Shown here: one piece after another, positions 16,039 through 24,182 of the stretch
Layout of the letters: each line of letters opens with the position of its first letter
Position numbering within the stretch: position 1 is the first letter of the stretch
Assembly: GCA_040757835.1 (NCBI GenBank)
Contig: JBFLWJ010000005.1
Location: 110,846-149,745 of the forward strand
Source of the DNA: Actinomycetota bacterium
Lineage (GTDB): Bacteria; Actinomycetota; Geothermincolia; Geothermincolales; RBG-13-55-18
Direction: 5' to 3'
Length of the DNA stretch: 38,900 nucleotides
Made by a program: the position numbers and the translations under genes
The notes under the pieces: model-generated
Seen by the model: the letters and a program-made list of their open reading frames with translations, nothing else
Told to the model about the DNA's origin: nothing
Databases searched by the model: none

Positions 16039-18092
16039 TGTGCCGCCGTTTCATGGTGGCCTGTGTCGTCTGCGCCACCCTCCTCTCCCTCGCGGCGGGC
16101 GGAGCGCACCGGGCTGTTGCCCAGGAGAACGTGGCCGGGGTATCCGCCCGTATGAACGCCTTCTACTATGGCCCCGGGGACCGCGCTTACCTCGATGTCG
16201 ACCTCGAGCTCTCCGTCGCCGCCAGGGCGGACGACCTCTACCTGGAACTCCTCGTCTATCCCCCGGCTTCCATGCGCTCGCAGCTCGCCTCTTTCCGGGA
16301 AGGAACGCGCCGCTATGCCATGGTCACCCGCGACCTCGAGACCATCACGCCCGAGTCGGAATGGACGAACAAGATGTACGAGGTAGACCTCAACTCGCTG
16401 GGGCTGAAGGCGGGCGTATATCCCTTCGAGGTGAGACTGCTGCAGGACGGAGAGACCATATCCGCGGACCAGAACTTCCTGGTGATCATGGACCCCGCCG
16501 CGGGCCTTCCCCTCAACCTCTCCACCCTGTGGAGCATGGACTTCCTGCCGTACACCGACGCGCAGGGAAACGAGCTGGACACCGGCCTGGCCTCAGCCTG
16601 CTCCTCCTCCCCCGATGAGCCGGGCTTCCTCTACGGCCTGGTGCAGGCCATGAAGAAGACGCCAGAGGTGCGCAGCAACCTGGTCCTGGCCAACGCCACT
16701 TACGACGATATCGCGGCACTGGCGGAAGCGTCCGGAAAGGACGGCAGCGGGTATGAGGAAGAAGGCGCGTCAGCGATCATCGCCGACCTCGAGGGGTCCA
16801 TGACCGGGGGGGCAGTGGAACTCGTGGGCACGACCTATTCTTTCGCCGACCCCGACGCCCTGGCTTCCCAGGCATGGGAGAACCCGGAAACGGGGGGGAG
16901 CGAGGGACAGGACGACGCGACCAGGCAGGTGCAGCTGGGGCTCGATTTCCTGGAAGAGATGGCCAGCGGAAGCGCGGGCTTTGTAGCGCCGCTCTTCCGG
17001 CTCAGCGACCCCATCCTGCAGCGCCTGGTGTCGGGTGGCGTAGAATTCACCGTGGTCGGCAGGGAGGCCCTGGAGGCCAGCGCCGCCGGAAAAAGACTGC
17101 TGGAGGGGGCCACGCTCTCGCAGCCAGTACGCTTCGTCAGCTCCGAGGGCTATACCCTCAAGGCCTTTGTGCGGGACGAGACCCTCTACACCTACCTGGA
17201 GAGCGCGCAGGGGATGGACGCCACCCACGTCATCCAGAACATCTTCGCGGAACTCGCCGTGCTGCAGAGAGAGAGGCCTTACGCGGTGCGCTCGTGCGTG
17301 CTGGCCTTTCCCTCGACCTTCATGCCCCCACCGGAATTCCTGAACGATCTCTACACCGCCATCAAGGGCTGCCCGTGGCTCCAGACACGTCTCCTCTCGG
17401 AGCTCAGCACCGATCAGGCCCCCCTGGAGGGGGTGGCTCTGCAGTCTCCGGTATACACGGGGGCCGCCACCGATTACATGCAGGAGCTGCAGGCGGTGAG
17501 GGAAGATATCGCGGATTTCACCGCCAGCATCCCGGCCGATCACCCCATGCAGGAGAGCCTGGGCAGCAACCAGCTCGTCGCCGAGAACTACCGTTTCACG
17601 ACGGGACGGGACAGCGCGGCGGCACAGGCTTACCTGGGGAGTATCGACGCCCTCATCCGGGGAGAGACGGCCAAAGTCACCATCGAACAGAAGCGCTCGG
17701 TGACCCTCTCCGGCACCGAGGGCAAGCTCAGCGTGGATGTCACCAGCTCCCTGGACTACCCCCTTAGGGGAGTAACCCTGCGGCTGGACAACGCCAGCCT
17801 CATATTCCCGCAGGGCAGTTCCATGCAGGTGACCGTCGAGCCGCGCGAGAACCGCTATATCTTCGACGTAGACACCCGCCGCAAGGGATCGTTCATAGTG
17901 GACATAGTCCTCGAGACGGGGGACCTGGTCATAGCCAACACCTCCACCACGGTGAACACCTCGATCATCAACACCCTGGCCATAGTCCTCCTGGTCTGCC
18001 TGGCCGTGATCGTGGCCGTGGCGGTACTGACGCGCCGCCTCGTGCGCAGATACCGCGGGGGCAAGCATTCGAAGGGGAGGGCGAAGGCGTGA
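16035..18092 (+). CDS. DUF6049-like exported protein next to MurJ
   Basis: The 685-residue protein has a signal peptide (about residues 1-29, ending AVAQ), a large extracytoplasmic domain, one C-terminal membrane helix (about residues 648-670, TLAIVLLVCLAVIVAVAVL) and a short basic cytoplasmic tail. Segment order and position immediately upstream of murJ match the actinobacterial DUF6049 family, for example Rv3909 upstream of Rv3910 in Mycobacterium tuberculosis. Its function is not established; the context suggests a role with lipid II export or cell-wall assembly. The GTGA overlap at 18089-18092 couples it to murJ. Family assignment rests on architecture and synteny rather than a signature motif. 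Confidence 0.75.
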   Translation: MMCRRFMVACVVCATLLSLAAGGAHRAVAQENVAGVSARMNAFYYGPGDRAYLDVDLELSVAARADDLYLELLVYPPASMRSQLASFREGTRRYAMVTRDLETITPESEWTNKMYEVDLNSLGLKAGVYPFEVRLLQDGETISADQNFLVIMDPAAGLPLNLSTLWSMDFLPYTDAQGNELDTGLASACSSSPDEPGFLYGLVQAMKKTPEVRSNLVLANATYDDIAALAEASGKDGSGYEEEGASAIIADLEGSMTGGAVELVGTTYSFADPDALASQAWENPETGGSEGQDDATRQVQLGLDFLEEMASGSAGFVAPLFRLSDPILQRLVSGGVEFTVVGREALEASAAGKRLLEGATLSQPVRFVSSEGYTLKAFVRDETLYTYLESAQGMDATHVIQNIFAELAVLQRERPYAVRSCVLAFPSTFMPPPEFLNDLYTAIKGCPWLQTRLLSELSTDQAPLEGVALQSPVYTGAATDYMQELQAVREDIADFTASIPADHPMQESLGSNQLVAENYRFTTGRDSAAAQAYLGSIDALIRGETAKVTIEQKRSVTLSGTEGKLSVDVTSSLDYPLRGVTLRLDNASLIFPQGSSMQVTVEPRENRYIFDVDTRRKGSFIVDIVLETGDLVIANTSTTVNTSIINTLAIVLLVCLAVIVAVAVLTRRLVRRYRGGKHSKGRAKA

Positions 18093-19756
18093 CCTCGGTG
18101 ATGGAACCGGCCCCGCGCGAGGAATCTACCGTCTTCGCCGCGGACGCCGCCGTGATGGCCGTCGGCACCACCATCAGCCGCGTGACGGGATTTCTGCGTT
18201 ACGCCGCCCTAGCCTACGTGCTCGGCCTGACCCTGCGCTTCGGGGAGACCAACCTCCCCAGCACCTACAACCTGGCCAACTCCATGCCCAACATGATCTA
18301 CGACCTCGTCCTGGGCGGCATCATCGCCTCGCTCTTCATCCCAGTCTTCGTGGAATACCTGACCACGCGCTCGCGGGAGGAGGCATGGTACGTCGCCAGC
18401 TCGGTGACCAACATATCCGTCATCCTCCTGGGCGTGGTGACCGTGTTGGGCATCGCGGCCAGCCCTATCATCATCCGGCTCATGACCCTCTTCGGCTCCT
18501 ACAACGCCGGCGACGTCACCACCCAGGTGGTGAGGGACCAGGCCACTTTCATGTTGCGCTTCTTCGTGCCGCAGATCATTTTCTACGGGCTGAGCGCCAT
18601 CTTCGGGGGCCTGCTCAACTCCCACCGCCACTTCAAGGCACCGGCCTTCGCGCCCATCGCCAACAACCTGGTGGTCATCGCTACGGTGGTGGTATTCTAC
18701 TTTCTGCCGGGACCGCGCGATAACTACCTGCACCTGGTATTCCTGGCCGTCGGCACCACCGTGGGCGTGGCGGCCCAGGCCTTCGTGCAGGTCCCCGCGC
18801 TCATGCGCATCGGGGTGCGCTACCAGCCGGTGCTCGACTTCAAGCACCCCGCCATACGCAAGATAGGGCGCCTGGCCGTCCCCCTGCTGGGATACGTGCT
18901 GTTGTGGCAGGTAGGCACGTGGTTCGTCTTCGCCCTGGCCATACAGGTCGACGGAGGGGTGCCTTCCTACCAGTACGCCCAGATGTTCTTCCAGCTGCCG
19001 TACGGCATCTTCGCCGTCTCCATCATCACCGCCATCTTCCCGGCCATGAGCGAGCATTCCGCCCTGCGCAAGATGTCCCGCTTCAAGGAGACCTTTAACC
19101 TGGGCGTGCGTTCGACCCTCCTCATCATCGTGCCCTGTGCCGTCATCTACCTGACCCTGAGCCAGCCCATCATCCGCTTCCTCCTGGAGCACGGCTTCTT
19201 CAAGGCCGGCGACACCGACCTGCTCGCGGGCGTGCTCTTCTACTTCGCGCTGGGGCTGATCCCATATTCCATAGACATGCTTCTCGTGAAGACCTTCTAT
19301 TCCATGCAGGACACCCGCACCCCCATGATCATCAACTGTTTCGTGGTGGCCATAAACATCGGCGCCAACCTGCTCTTCTTCCACCTCATGGGCGTGGAGG
19401 GACTGGCCCTGGGGTTCGCCACCGCCTATGCCTTCTCCACGGTCATCCATGCCACGGTGCTGCGCCTGCGCCTGGGCCGCCTGGGGGGCAGGCGCGTGTT
19501 GGCGACCGTCACCAAGACCCTGGCCGCGGCCTCCGCCATGGCCCTGGTGATCTATGCCTCCCAGCAACTCCTCACCCGGCTCCATCCGGCCGCGGGATTC
19601 TGGACCGACCTGCTGGACATGCTGCTGCCCATGGCCGAAGGTCTCGTGGTCTTCTTCTTCGTGGCCCACGCCCTGGGCATGGAGGAGCTGACCATCCTCA
19701 AGGACATGCTCGCGCGCCAGCTGGGCCGGCTGGTCCCGCGCCGCCGGCGCGCCTGA
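18089..19756 (+). CDS. murJ: Lipid II flippase MurJ (MviN)
   Basis: The 555-residue polytopic protein of the MOP superfamily has about 14 membrane helices. It flips undecaprenyl-linked peptidoglycan precursor across the cytoplasmic membrane. Family features visible are AVMAVGTTISRVTGFLR at the N-terminus, NLANSMPNMIYDLVLGGIIASLFIPVF, the FRFFVPQIIFYGLSAIFGGLLNS-type segment in the middle, and PYGIFAVSIITAIFPAMSEH. The C-terminus lacks the kinase-like extension found in mycobacterial MviN (Rv3910). The GTG start at 18089 overlaps the preceding stop. Confidence 0.95.
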   Translation: MTSVMEPAPREESTVFAADAAVMAVGTTISRVTGFLRYAALAYVLGLTLRFGETNLPSTYNLANSMPNMIYDLVLGGIIASLFIPVFVEYLTTRSREEAWYVASSVTNISVILLGVVTVLGIAASPIIIRLMTLFGSYNAGDVTTQVVRDQATFMLRFFVPQIIFYGLSAIFGGLLNSHRHFKAPAFAPIANNLVVIATVVVFYFLPGPRDNYLHLVFLAVGTTVGVAAQAFVQVPALMRIGVRYQPVLDFKHPAIRKIGRLAVPLLGYVLLWQVGTWFVFALAIQVDGGVPSYQYAQMFFQLPYGIFAVSIITAIFPAMSEHSALRKMSRFKETFNLGVRSTLLIIVPCAVIYLTLSQPIIRFLLEHGFFKAGDTDLLAGVLFYFALGLIPYSIDMLLVKTFYSMQDTRTPMIINCFVVAINIGANLLFFHLMGVEGLALGFATAYAFSTVIHATVLRLRLGRLGGRRVLATVTKTLAAASAMALVIYASQQLLTRLHPAAGFWTDLLDMLLPMAEGLVVFFFVAHALGMEELTILKDMLARQLGRLVPRRRRA

Positions 19757-19817
19757 GAGCGGCGGCGGCATTCGAGGCTAAAGGAAACCCGTATAAGCCG
19801 TCGAAGGAGATAATGAT

Positions 19818-20237
19818 ATGAGCTTGAACGCATTCATCTCTAGGCTGCACGATGAGGACGGGCAGGTCTGGAGCTACGTCCTCAAGATGGTCCTGGCCTT
19901 CGTGGTCATCGGGATCATCGTCACCCAGTTCGTCCCCATCATCATGAACTACGCGACCATCCACAATACCGCCGATGACGCCATGGACGAGGCGGTCCTC
20001 ACCTACGAGCAGAAGCGGGGCAACATGCAGGAGGTGAACGCCGCGGTAAAGAAAGTGTTGGACGACCGCGACGTCCGGCTGGTGGGCAGCGTCAAGGTGG
20101 TCAAGGGCCAGGCCGGACAGCCGGACATGCTCAGCCTGTCGGTACGGAAGATCCGCAATACCTATCTCTTCGAGAACGTGGGCTACCTCTGCCGTTACAC
20201 CGAGGCGTCCGCCTACGCCGAGCGCGCCGTCCCTTAG
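19818..20237 (+). CDS. Small single-span membrane protein of unknown function
   Basis: The 139-residue protein has a short cytoplasmic N-terminus (SRLHDEDGQVWS), one membrane helix (about residues 23-43, VLKMVLAFVVIGIIVTQFV) and an outside domain with a predicted helix (TADDAMDEAVLTYEQKRG). The pattern of a short DxGQ stretch followed by one N-terminal helix recalls TadE-like pseudopilins, so a link to the tad system is possible but unproven. AAGGAG lies 8 bases before the ATG. It follows murJ by 61 bases. Its TAG stop overlaps the TAA of the convergent gene (TTAG at 20234-20237). Confidence 0.7.
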   Translation: MSLNAFISRLHDEDGQVWSYVLKMVLAFVVIGIIVTQFVPIIMNYATIHNTADDAMDEAVLTYEQKRGNMQEVNAAVKKVLDDRDVRLVGSVKVVKGQAGQPDMLSLSVRKIRNTYLFENVGYLCRYTEASAYAERAVP

Positions 20238-20518
20238 AAGGTGGGCTGCATCCCTTCCCGGGGTTCCTTGGCCTGAGGCTCCAGGGGGCGCAGCATTACG
20301 ATATGGCTGCGGTTGACGTCTATGAAATCGGTCCGGAACAGTTCCTGATCGCCAGTGAGATCGTATACGACCACGTCGGTGAGGGCGAAGAAAGACGAAG
20401 TCTCCCTTGACTGCATGATGTCAGTGAGGCGCGCGCCGGCGAAGATGTGCAGATCGGCCAGGATGCGGTGAGCGGTGGTGTAGATCTCCACCCTTATCTT
20501 CTCTTTCTTTGCGTGCAT
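20234..20518 (-). CDS. Small conserved soluble protein of unknown function
   Basis: The 94-residue protein contains VEIYTTAHRILADLHIFAGARLTDIM, then FALTDVVVYDLTG and FIDVNRSHIVMLRPLE. This layout (a small beta-rich fold with GxRLTD, ALTDV and VNR..IVM motifs) occurs in short actinobacterial and thermophile proteins of unknown function, perhaps the DUF6812 group, an assignment from memory. GGGAGG precedes the ATG by about 6 bases. It shares overlapping stop codons with the convergent gene. Confidence 0.75.
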   Translation of the reverse strand: MHAKKEKIRVEIYTTAHRILADLHIFAGARLTDIMQSRETSSFFALTDVVVYDLTGDQELFRTDFIDVNRSHIVMLRPLEPQAKEPREGMQPTF

Positions 20519-20662
20519 TCAGGACCTCCCAACCTAGATCGCTGGCTTTAGCCACAGCTCTTCCCTCGGACTCAGAATAAATATACCACAACGACCGGCC
20601 ATTCCCACCTCCCGGCGGGCCGTCCACGGCGTTCCGATTTCAGGGGGGAGCGTACCGCGCGA

Positions 20663-21352
20663 TCATGGCGGCGGCGCGGGGCCGTGCCCCGCGAAGAGGC
20701 GGTGCAGCGTATACGAGCCCGCCAGCTCTACGGCAATCAAAGCCACGGCGAGCAGCGCCCTCCCCGGCGTCAACCCCCCTCCTTCGCGGGGGCGGAAGAG
20801 GTATACGAGCAGTAGGTTGAGCACCCAGAAGGTCCCCAGCAGGCACACCAGCAGCCACAGCTGTCCCAGCCTGTAGAGGGGACCCGGGCGCCAGAGGTAG
20901 AGGACGAGCACAGCGCCCCCCGCCGTTGCCGCCGCCAGCAGGTCGCCGGGGCGGGCTCCCACTTTCTCGGAGCGGTCTCCCCCGAAGACCTCTCCGTTCA
21001 CCAGCGCCGCCACCGGAAAGGCAAGCCCCGCGCCGGCCGCGAAACCGCTCAGGAACCTCAGGGTATTGGTGCTCTCCCTGAAGCCCAGGTAGCTGGTGAG
21101 GCCGTCCCAAATCAGGAAGAGGATACCGGCCGCCCCGGCGGCCAGGACTGGCCAGGGCGGCGTCCCCGCCCTGTCCCTGCCCCGCAGCAGGGAGAGCACG
21201 AGCATGAGGGTGAAGAAGGAGACGAGCATGCCGGTATCGCGCGAACATACGAAGAGGGGGCGCCCGGCGAAGAAGAGCATGCGCTCCAGGCGCTGGTGGC
21301 AGATGGAGAAACCGAGTTCCCAGAGCAGGCTGTCCCACCACACCGCGATCAT
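20663..21352 (-). CDS. DUF2085-like polytopic membrane protein
   Basis: The 229-residue protein has about six hydrophobic segments. Near the N-terminus it carries the DUF2085 hallmark: ICHQRLERMLFFAGRPL followed by CSRDTGMLVSFF (a CHQ...C..R.TG pattern). Function is unknown for the family. The start chosen is the ATG at 21352; an in-frame ATG at 21409 would overlap the end of the preceding PLP-enzyme gene and add a low-complexity stretch. The Shine-Dalgarno sequence is weak in either case. It is the last gene of a minus-strand set with the PLP enzyme and the zinc-ribbon protein. Confidence 0.78.
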   Translation of the reverse strand: MIAVWWDSLLWELGFSICHQRLERMLFFAGRPLFVCSRDTGMLVSFFTLMLVLSLLRGRDRAGTPPWPVLAAGAAGILFLIWDGLTSYLGFRESTNTLRFLSGFAAGAGLAFPVAALVNGEVFGGDRSEKVGARPGDLLAAATAGGAVLVLYLWRPGPLYRLGQLWLLVCLLGTFWVLNLLLVYLFRPREGGGLTPGRALLAVALIAVELAGSYTLHRLFAGHGPAPPP

Positions 21353-21398
21353 CCCGCTTTCAGGCCGGCCCGCTTGTTCACCGCCATCCCGCCCCGTG

Positions 21399-22508
21399 CT
21401 ACATCTCATATTCCAGCGCCCGGTAAGGCCGCTCGAAGAAGCGGTGAAAAGGCGCGGGCAAGAGATGGTAGTCGATACCCGAGACCTGCGATGAGAGGTC
21501 CGCGGAGTTGTAAGTGTCCACGAAGAGGACGCTCTCGCCACGCCCCAGCGCCTTCCCCAGCTCCAGCGTGGCCGCCAGCGCCTTGCCGGTGTAGGTGCCC
21601 TCGATGAGCAGCCCTTCCAGTTCGCGCGCCTCCCTCACCGCCCTCACGTCCGCCGGGGTAAGGTGCGCGTATCCCCTCCCGAGTTCACTGTCTATATAGA
21701 CAAGGTCGGACCGGCGTGCCCTGGGGACCGCGATCCCCGGGTCCAGCTGCGCAAGCAGATCCGCGGTCCGGTTCACGAGGCGCGCCCACCGGGAAGCGTT
21801 GCAGTATGCCGTCTCCACCACCGCCACACCCACGAGGCGCGAACGCAGGCCCGACAGGCGCAGCCCCAGCCAAAGCCCGGCGGCGGTGCCGTGCGTCCCC
21901 ATGGCGGTCACCACGTAGTCGGGCTCCGGCAACATCCCCTCCTCCACCTGCTCCGCAATCTCCAGGCCGGCGTTGACATAGCCCAGGCAACCCGTGGGAG
22001 AGGAACCCCCCGGGCCGAGCCAGTACAGGCGTTCCCCGCGCACGCGAGACGCCGCTCTCTCCTTGACATAGGCCAGCGGGACCATGGGTACGGAGCGTGC
22101 CCACACCAGGCGCGCCCCGTTCTTGTAGTCCAGGAGCAGGTTGCGCCGCACGTACTCGGCACATGGCTGGTCAAAGAGGAGGGCGGTGGTGGAGAGGCCC
22201 AGCCTTGCGCCGTGGACCGTGGTCGCCAGTACGTGGTTGGAACCCGCCGCGCCCATGGTCATCACGCCGCTGCAGCCCTTGCGCGCCACATCCGCCAGGA
22301 CGAATTCCAGCTTACGCACCTTGTTGCCGCCGTAATGACATGAGCTTAAATCGTCCCGCTTGACGTAGAGGGCGGGCAGGCCGTGCGCCTCCTCCAGCCG
22401 GCGCATGCGTTCCACCCCTGTCGGCCACTCGCCCAGTGACGCCCAGGGCAGGGTATCACGCAGTCGGGGGTAGCGGCGGAACAGGGGTATCTCTCTCTCC
22501 ACTCTCAT
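21399..22508 (-). CDS. PLP-dependent D-cysteine desulfhydrase / ACC deaminase family enzyme
   Basis: The 369-residue protein belongs to the tryptophan-synthase-beta-like PLP superfamily. The PLP Lys lies in YGGNKVRKLEF, within the typical LYVKRDDLSSCHYGGNK context, and the phosphate-binding region corresponds to AMGTHGTAAGL. Family members split D-cysteine to pyruvate, sulfide and ammonia, or deaminate 1-aminocyclopropane-1-carboxylate; substrate cannot be told from the residues seen. The protein is longer (369) than the usual 325-340. The ATG at 22508 follows the upstream stop by 4 bases, so translation is likely coupled to the zinc-ribbon gene. Confidence 0.85.
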   Translation of the reverse strand: MRVEREIPLFRRYPRLRDTLPWASLGEWPTGVERMRRLEEAHGLPALYVKRDDLSSCHYGGNKVRKLEFVLADVARKGCSGVMTMGAAGSNHVLATTVHGARLGLSTTALLFDQPCAEYVRRNLLLDYKNGARLVWARSVPMVPLAYVKERAASRVRGERLYWLGPGGSSPTGCLGYVNAGLEIAEQVEEGMLPEPDYVVTAMGTHGTAAGLWLGLRLSGLRSRLVGVAVVETAYCNASRWARLVNRTADLLAQLDPGIAVPRARRSDLVYIDSELGRGYAHLTPADVRAVREARELEGLLIEGTYTGKALAATLELGKALGRGESVLFVDTYNSADLSSQVSGIDYHLLPAPFHRFFERPYRALEYEM

Positions 22509-22512
22509 CACC

Positions 22513-23001
22513 TCAGCGGCGCGGCAGCGCGCGCAGGTCCCGCACGTAGGTATAAGCGGCCACCAGGCCCAGGGCGAGGAAGAGCAGGCCGCCGTACGCC
22601 GTCATCCTGCCATACTCCCAACCCACTCCCGGAGCCAGTTGCCAGACGAAGGCCCAAAGGCCCAGGGGGAGGTAGAGGGAGGCCATAAGCAGGGAGAGGT
22701 TGCGCTTTCTCGAGAGGACGATGACGGGGCAGACAACCACGGCGAGGGCGAGCACCGAGAGGAGGATGAACCACGGCAGGTCGCCGGTGCCGCTGAGATA
22801 GAGGACACAGAGAGCCGCGCAGGCAAGCGCGAGGGCAGCCAGGCCGAGTGAGAACACGAGCTTGAGGGCCGTGGAGCTGAGCGAGTGCTCCGGTTGCGGT
22901 CCGGTGACCTGCAGGTGATAGCAGTTCTCACACAGGACCTTGATGCCGTAGTCCATCCCCGTGGTCTCGATCTTTCGCCCGCATCCACCACAAGTGATCA
23001 T
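22513..23001 (-). CDS. Zinc-ribbon membrane protein of unknown function
   Basis: The 162-residue protein begins with a zinc-ribbon-like pair of CxxC motifs (CGGC at about 4-7 and CENC at about 25-28). Four hydrophobic segments follow (about residues 45-65, 75-95, 103-122 and 132-152), then a short basic tail. The start is ATG at 23001 (MITCGGCGRK). The arrangement is seen in small actinobacterial membrane proteins without assigned function. It is immediately upstream of the PLP enzyme. Confidence 0.75.
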   Translation of the reverse strand: MITCGGCGRKIETTGMDYGIKVLCENCYHLQVTGPQPEHSLSSTALKLVFSLGLAALALACAALCVLYLSGTGDLPWFILLSVLALAVVVCPVIVLSRKRNLSLLMASLYLPLGLWAFVWQLAPGVGWEYGRMTAYGGLLFLALGLVAAYTYVRDLRALPRR

Positions 23002-23042
23002 ATCCAAACGTTAATGGCTGCCGGGGGCCCGGTCAAGGAAGA

Positions 23043-23849
23043 TCACCTGATCGCGGTCCGCACCCGTGCGAGCAGCTCGCGGTAGAGGACGTCCTCCGAG
23101 TCGAACTCCACCCGGATGGCACCGTTGGGGCAGGCGGCGGCGCAGCGGCCGCACCCTTTGCACAGATCGGGATCTATATGCGACCGGCCTTCCGCGAGGG
23201 ATGTCGCCCCCACGAAGCAGGTCTCTACGCAGTTCCCGCACCCCACGCAGCCATCGCTCACGGTTACCCTCACTCCCTCGAGTTTCTTTATGGCATCCTT
23301 GAAGCCCGGACCGGCCTCCCTGATGTCCGCGCGCACCAGGCAGCAGCAGTCGCAGCAGAAACAGAGCACCAGGAAATTGCGGAAGTCGTGCAGCACTCCC
23401 ATGGTAGTGGCGTCGAACCAGATGCGTCCGACCATGCCCGTGAGCCCCGTCTCCGAGGCCCTGTCCAGGTGCTCCAGGCACTCCTCCACGCTGGCGCGGT
23501 GCCCCAGCGACGGGTGCAGGCGCGCCGCCGCCTCGCCCAGGAAGATGCAGCCCAGGTCCCGGGGGTAGTTGACACAACCCTCCTGGTTGCGGCAGATGCA
23601 GCCGTTGTGGATGAAACGGTGAGAGGAGGCCTTGATGAGCTCGGCGATTACCTGGCGAGGGAGGGCGGTGCTCTCGGAGGAGGGGATATCCTCGAAGACC
23701 GGGATGAAGGTGACGTCGAAGATCCCGTCCCTTACCAGGGGGGCGAAGAGCTGCTTGAAGGGAGTGTAGGCGCTGAGCCTCTTCACTGTGTGCGTGAAGG
23801 GCCACAGCGAGAGGAAGGCCTTCACCACCTGCTTTGGATAGCCCATCAT
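23043..23849 (-). CDS. Cys-rich 4Fe-4S ferredoxin-type protein
   Basis: The 268-residue protein ends with two classic 4Fe-4S motifs, CVGCGNCVETC and CKGCGRCAAAC followed by P, so the C-terminus is a two-cluster ferredoxin domain (about residues 195-250). Upstream is a second Cys pattern, CICRNQEGCVNYPRDLGCIFLG, resembling a motif seen in larger iron-sulfur proteins of anaerobes. Between them sits a cluster of seven cysteines within nine residues (LCFCCDCCC). The protein probably shuttles electrons or holds an additional cluster; partner unknown. AAGGAG precedes the double ATG at 23849/23846. It is oriented with the minus-strand set but separated from it by 41 bases. Confidence 0.8.
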   Translation of the reverse strand: MMGYPKQVVKAFLSLWPFTHTVKRLSAYTPFKQLFAPLVRDGIFDVTFIPVFEDIPSSESTALPRQVIAELIKASSHRFIHNGCICRNQEGCVNYPRDLGCIFLGEAAARLHPSLGHRASVEECLEHLDRASETGLTGMVGRIWFDATTMGVLHDFRNFLVLCFCCDCCCLVRADIREAGPGFKDAIKKLEGVRVTVSDGCVGCGNCVETCFVGATSLAEGRSHIDPDLCKGCGRCAAACPNGAIRVEFDSEDVLYRELLARVRTAIR

Positions 23850-23915
23850 CGCTCCTTGCGATCCGGCGCCTGACCCAGGCTATCCCCATTATTGCGTCTA
23901 GGTGCAACCGAGGCA

Positions 23916-23988
23916 ATGGGGTCGTATCTTCACTCCTCGGTTTTCCGTCAGGCGACCTCCTGATTGAAGAGTGAAGATTCGACCCCAT
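23916..23988. repeat. Inverted repeat, 20-base arms with one mismatch (REP/MITE-like)
   Basis: The left arm (23916-23935, ATGGGGTCGTATCTTCACTC) matches the reverse complement of the right arm (23969-23988) at 19 of 20 positions. The intervening 33 bases contain a CAGG/CCTG mini-hairpin. A related but more diverged element lies at 27328-27416. Confidence 0.8.
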
Positions 23989-24005
23989 GCTCCGGTTTCC
24001 GGCCG

Positions 24006-24106
24006 TGACCCCCGGGCTGGTAACCATACGCCGTAGCTCAGACCCCCGGCATCGTCCGCCATCCGAATATGGAAGAGCCGCTGGGATCGACGGAAGCCCG
24101 GGGTCA
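24006..24106. repeat. Inverted repeat, 12-13-base arms
   Basis: TGACCCCCGGGCT at 24006-24018 pairs with AGCCCGGGGTCA at 24095-24106 (one extra C on the left). The element is adjacent to the previous inverted repeat and lies downstream of the NUDIX gene. Confidence 0.55.
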
Positions 24107-24182
24107 TGTTTCGCAGCATGCCCGGCTTGGAGGCGAGGCCGGTTTCGGGGTGCGATCCCCGGCGCGATGACCTCCGATCAGG

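Larger units (their letters stand above)
23850..24182. other. Gene-free stretch with stacked inverted repeats
   Basis: These 333 bases hold no plausible gene. They consist mostly of two consecutive inverted-repeat elements (23916-23988 and 24006-24106) and a small hairpin near 24146-24161 (CGGGG/CCCCG). Confidence 0.7.
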
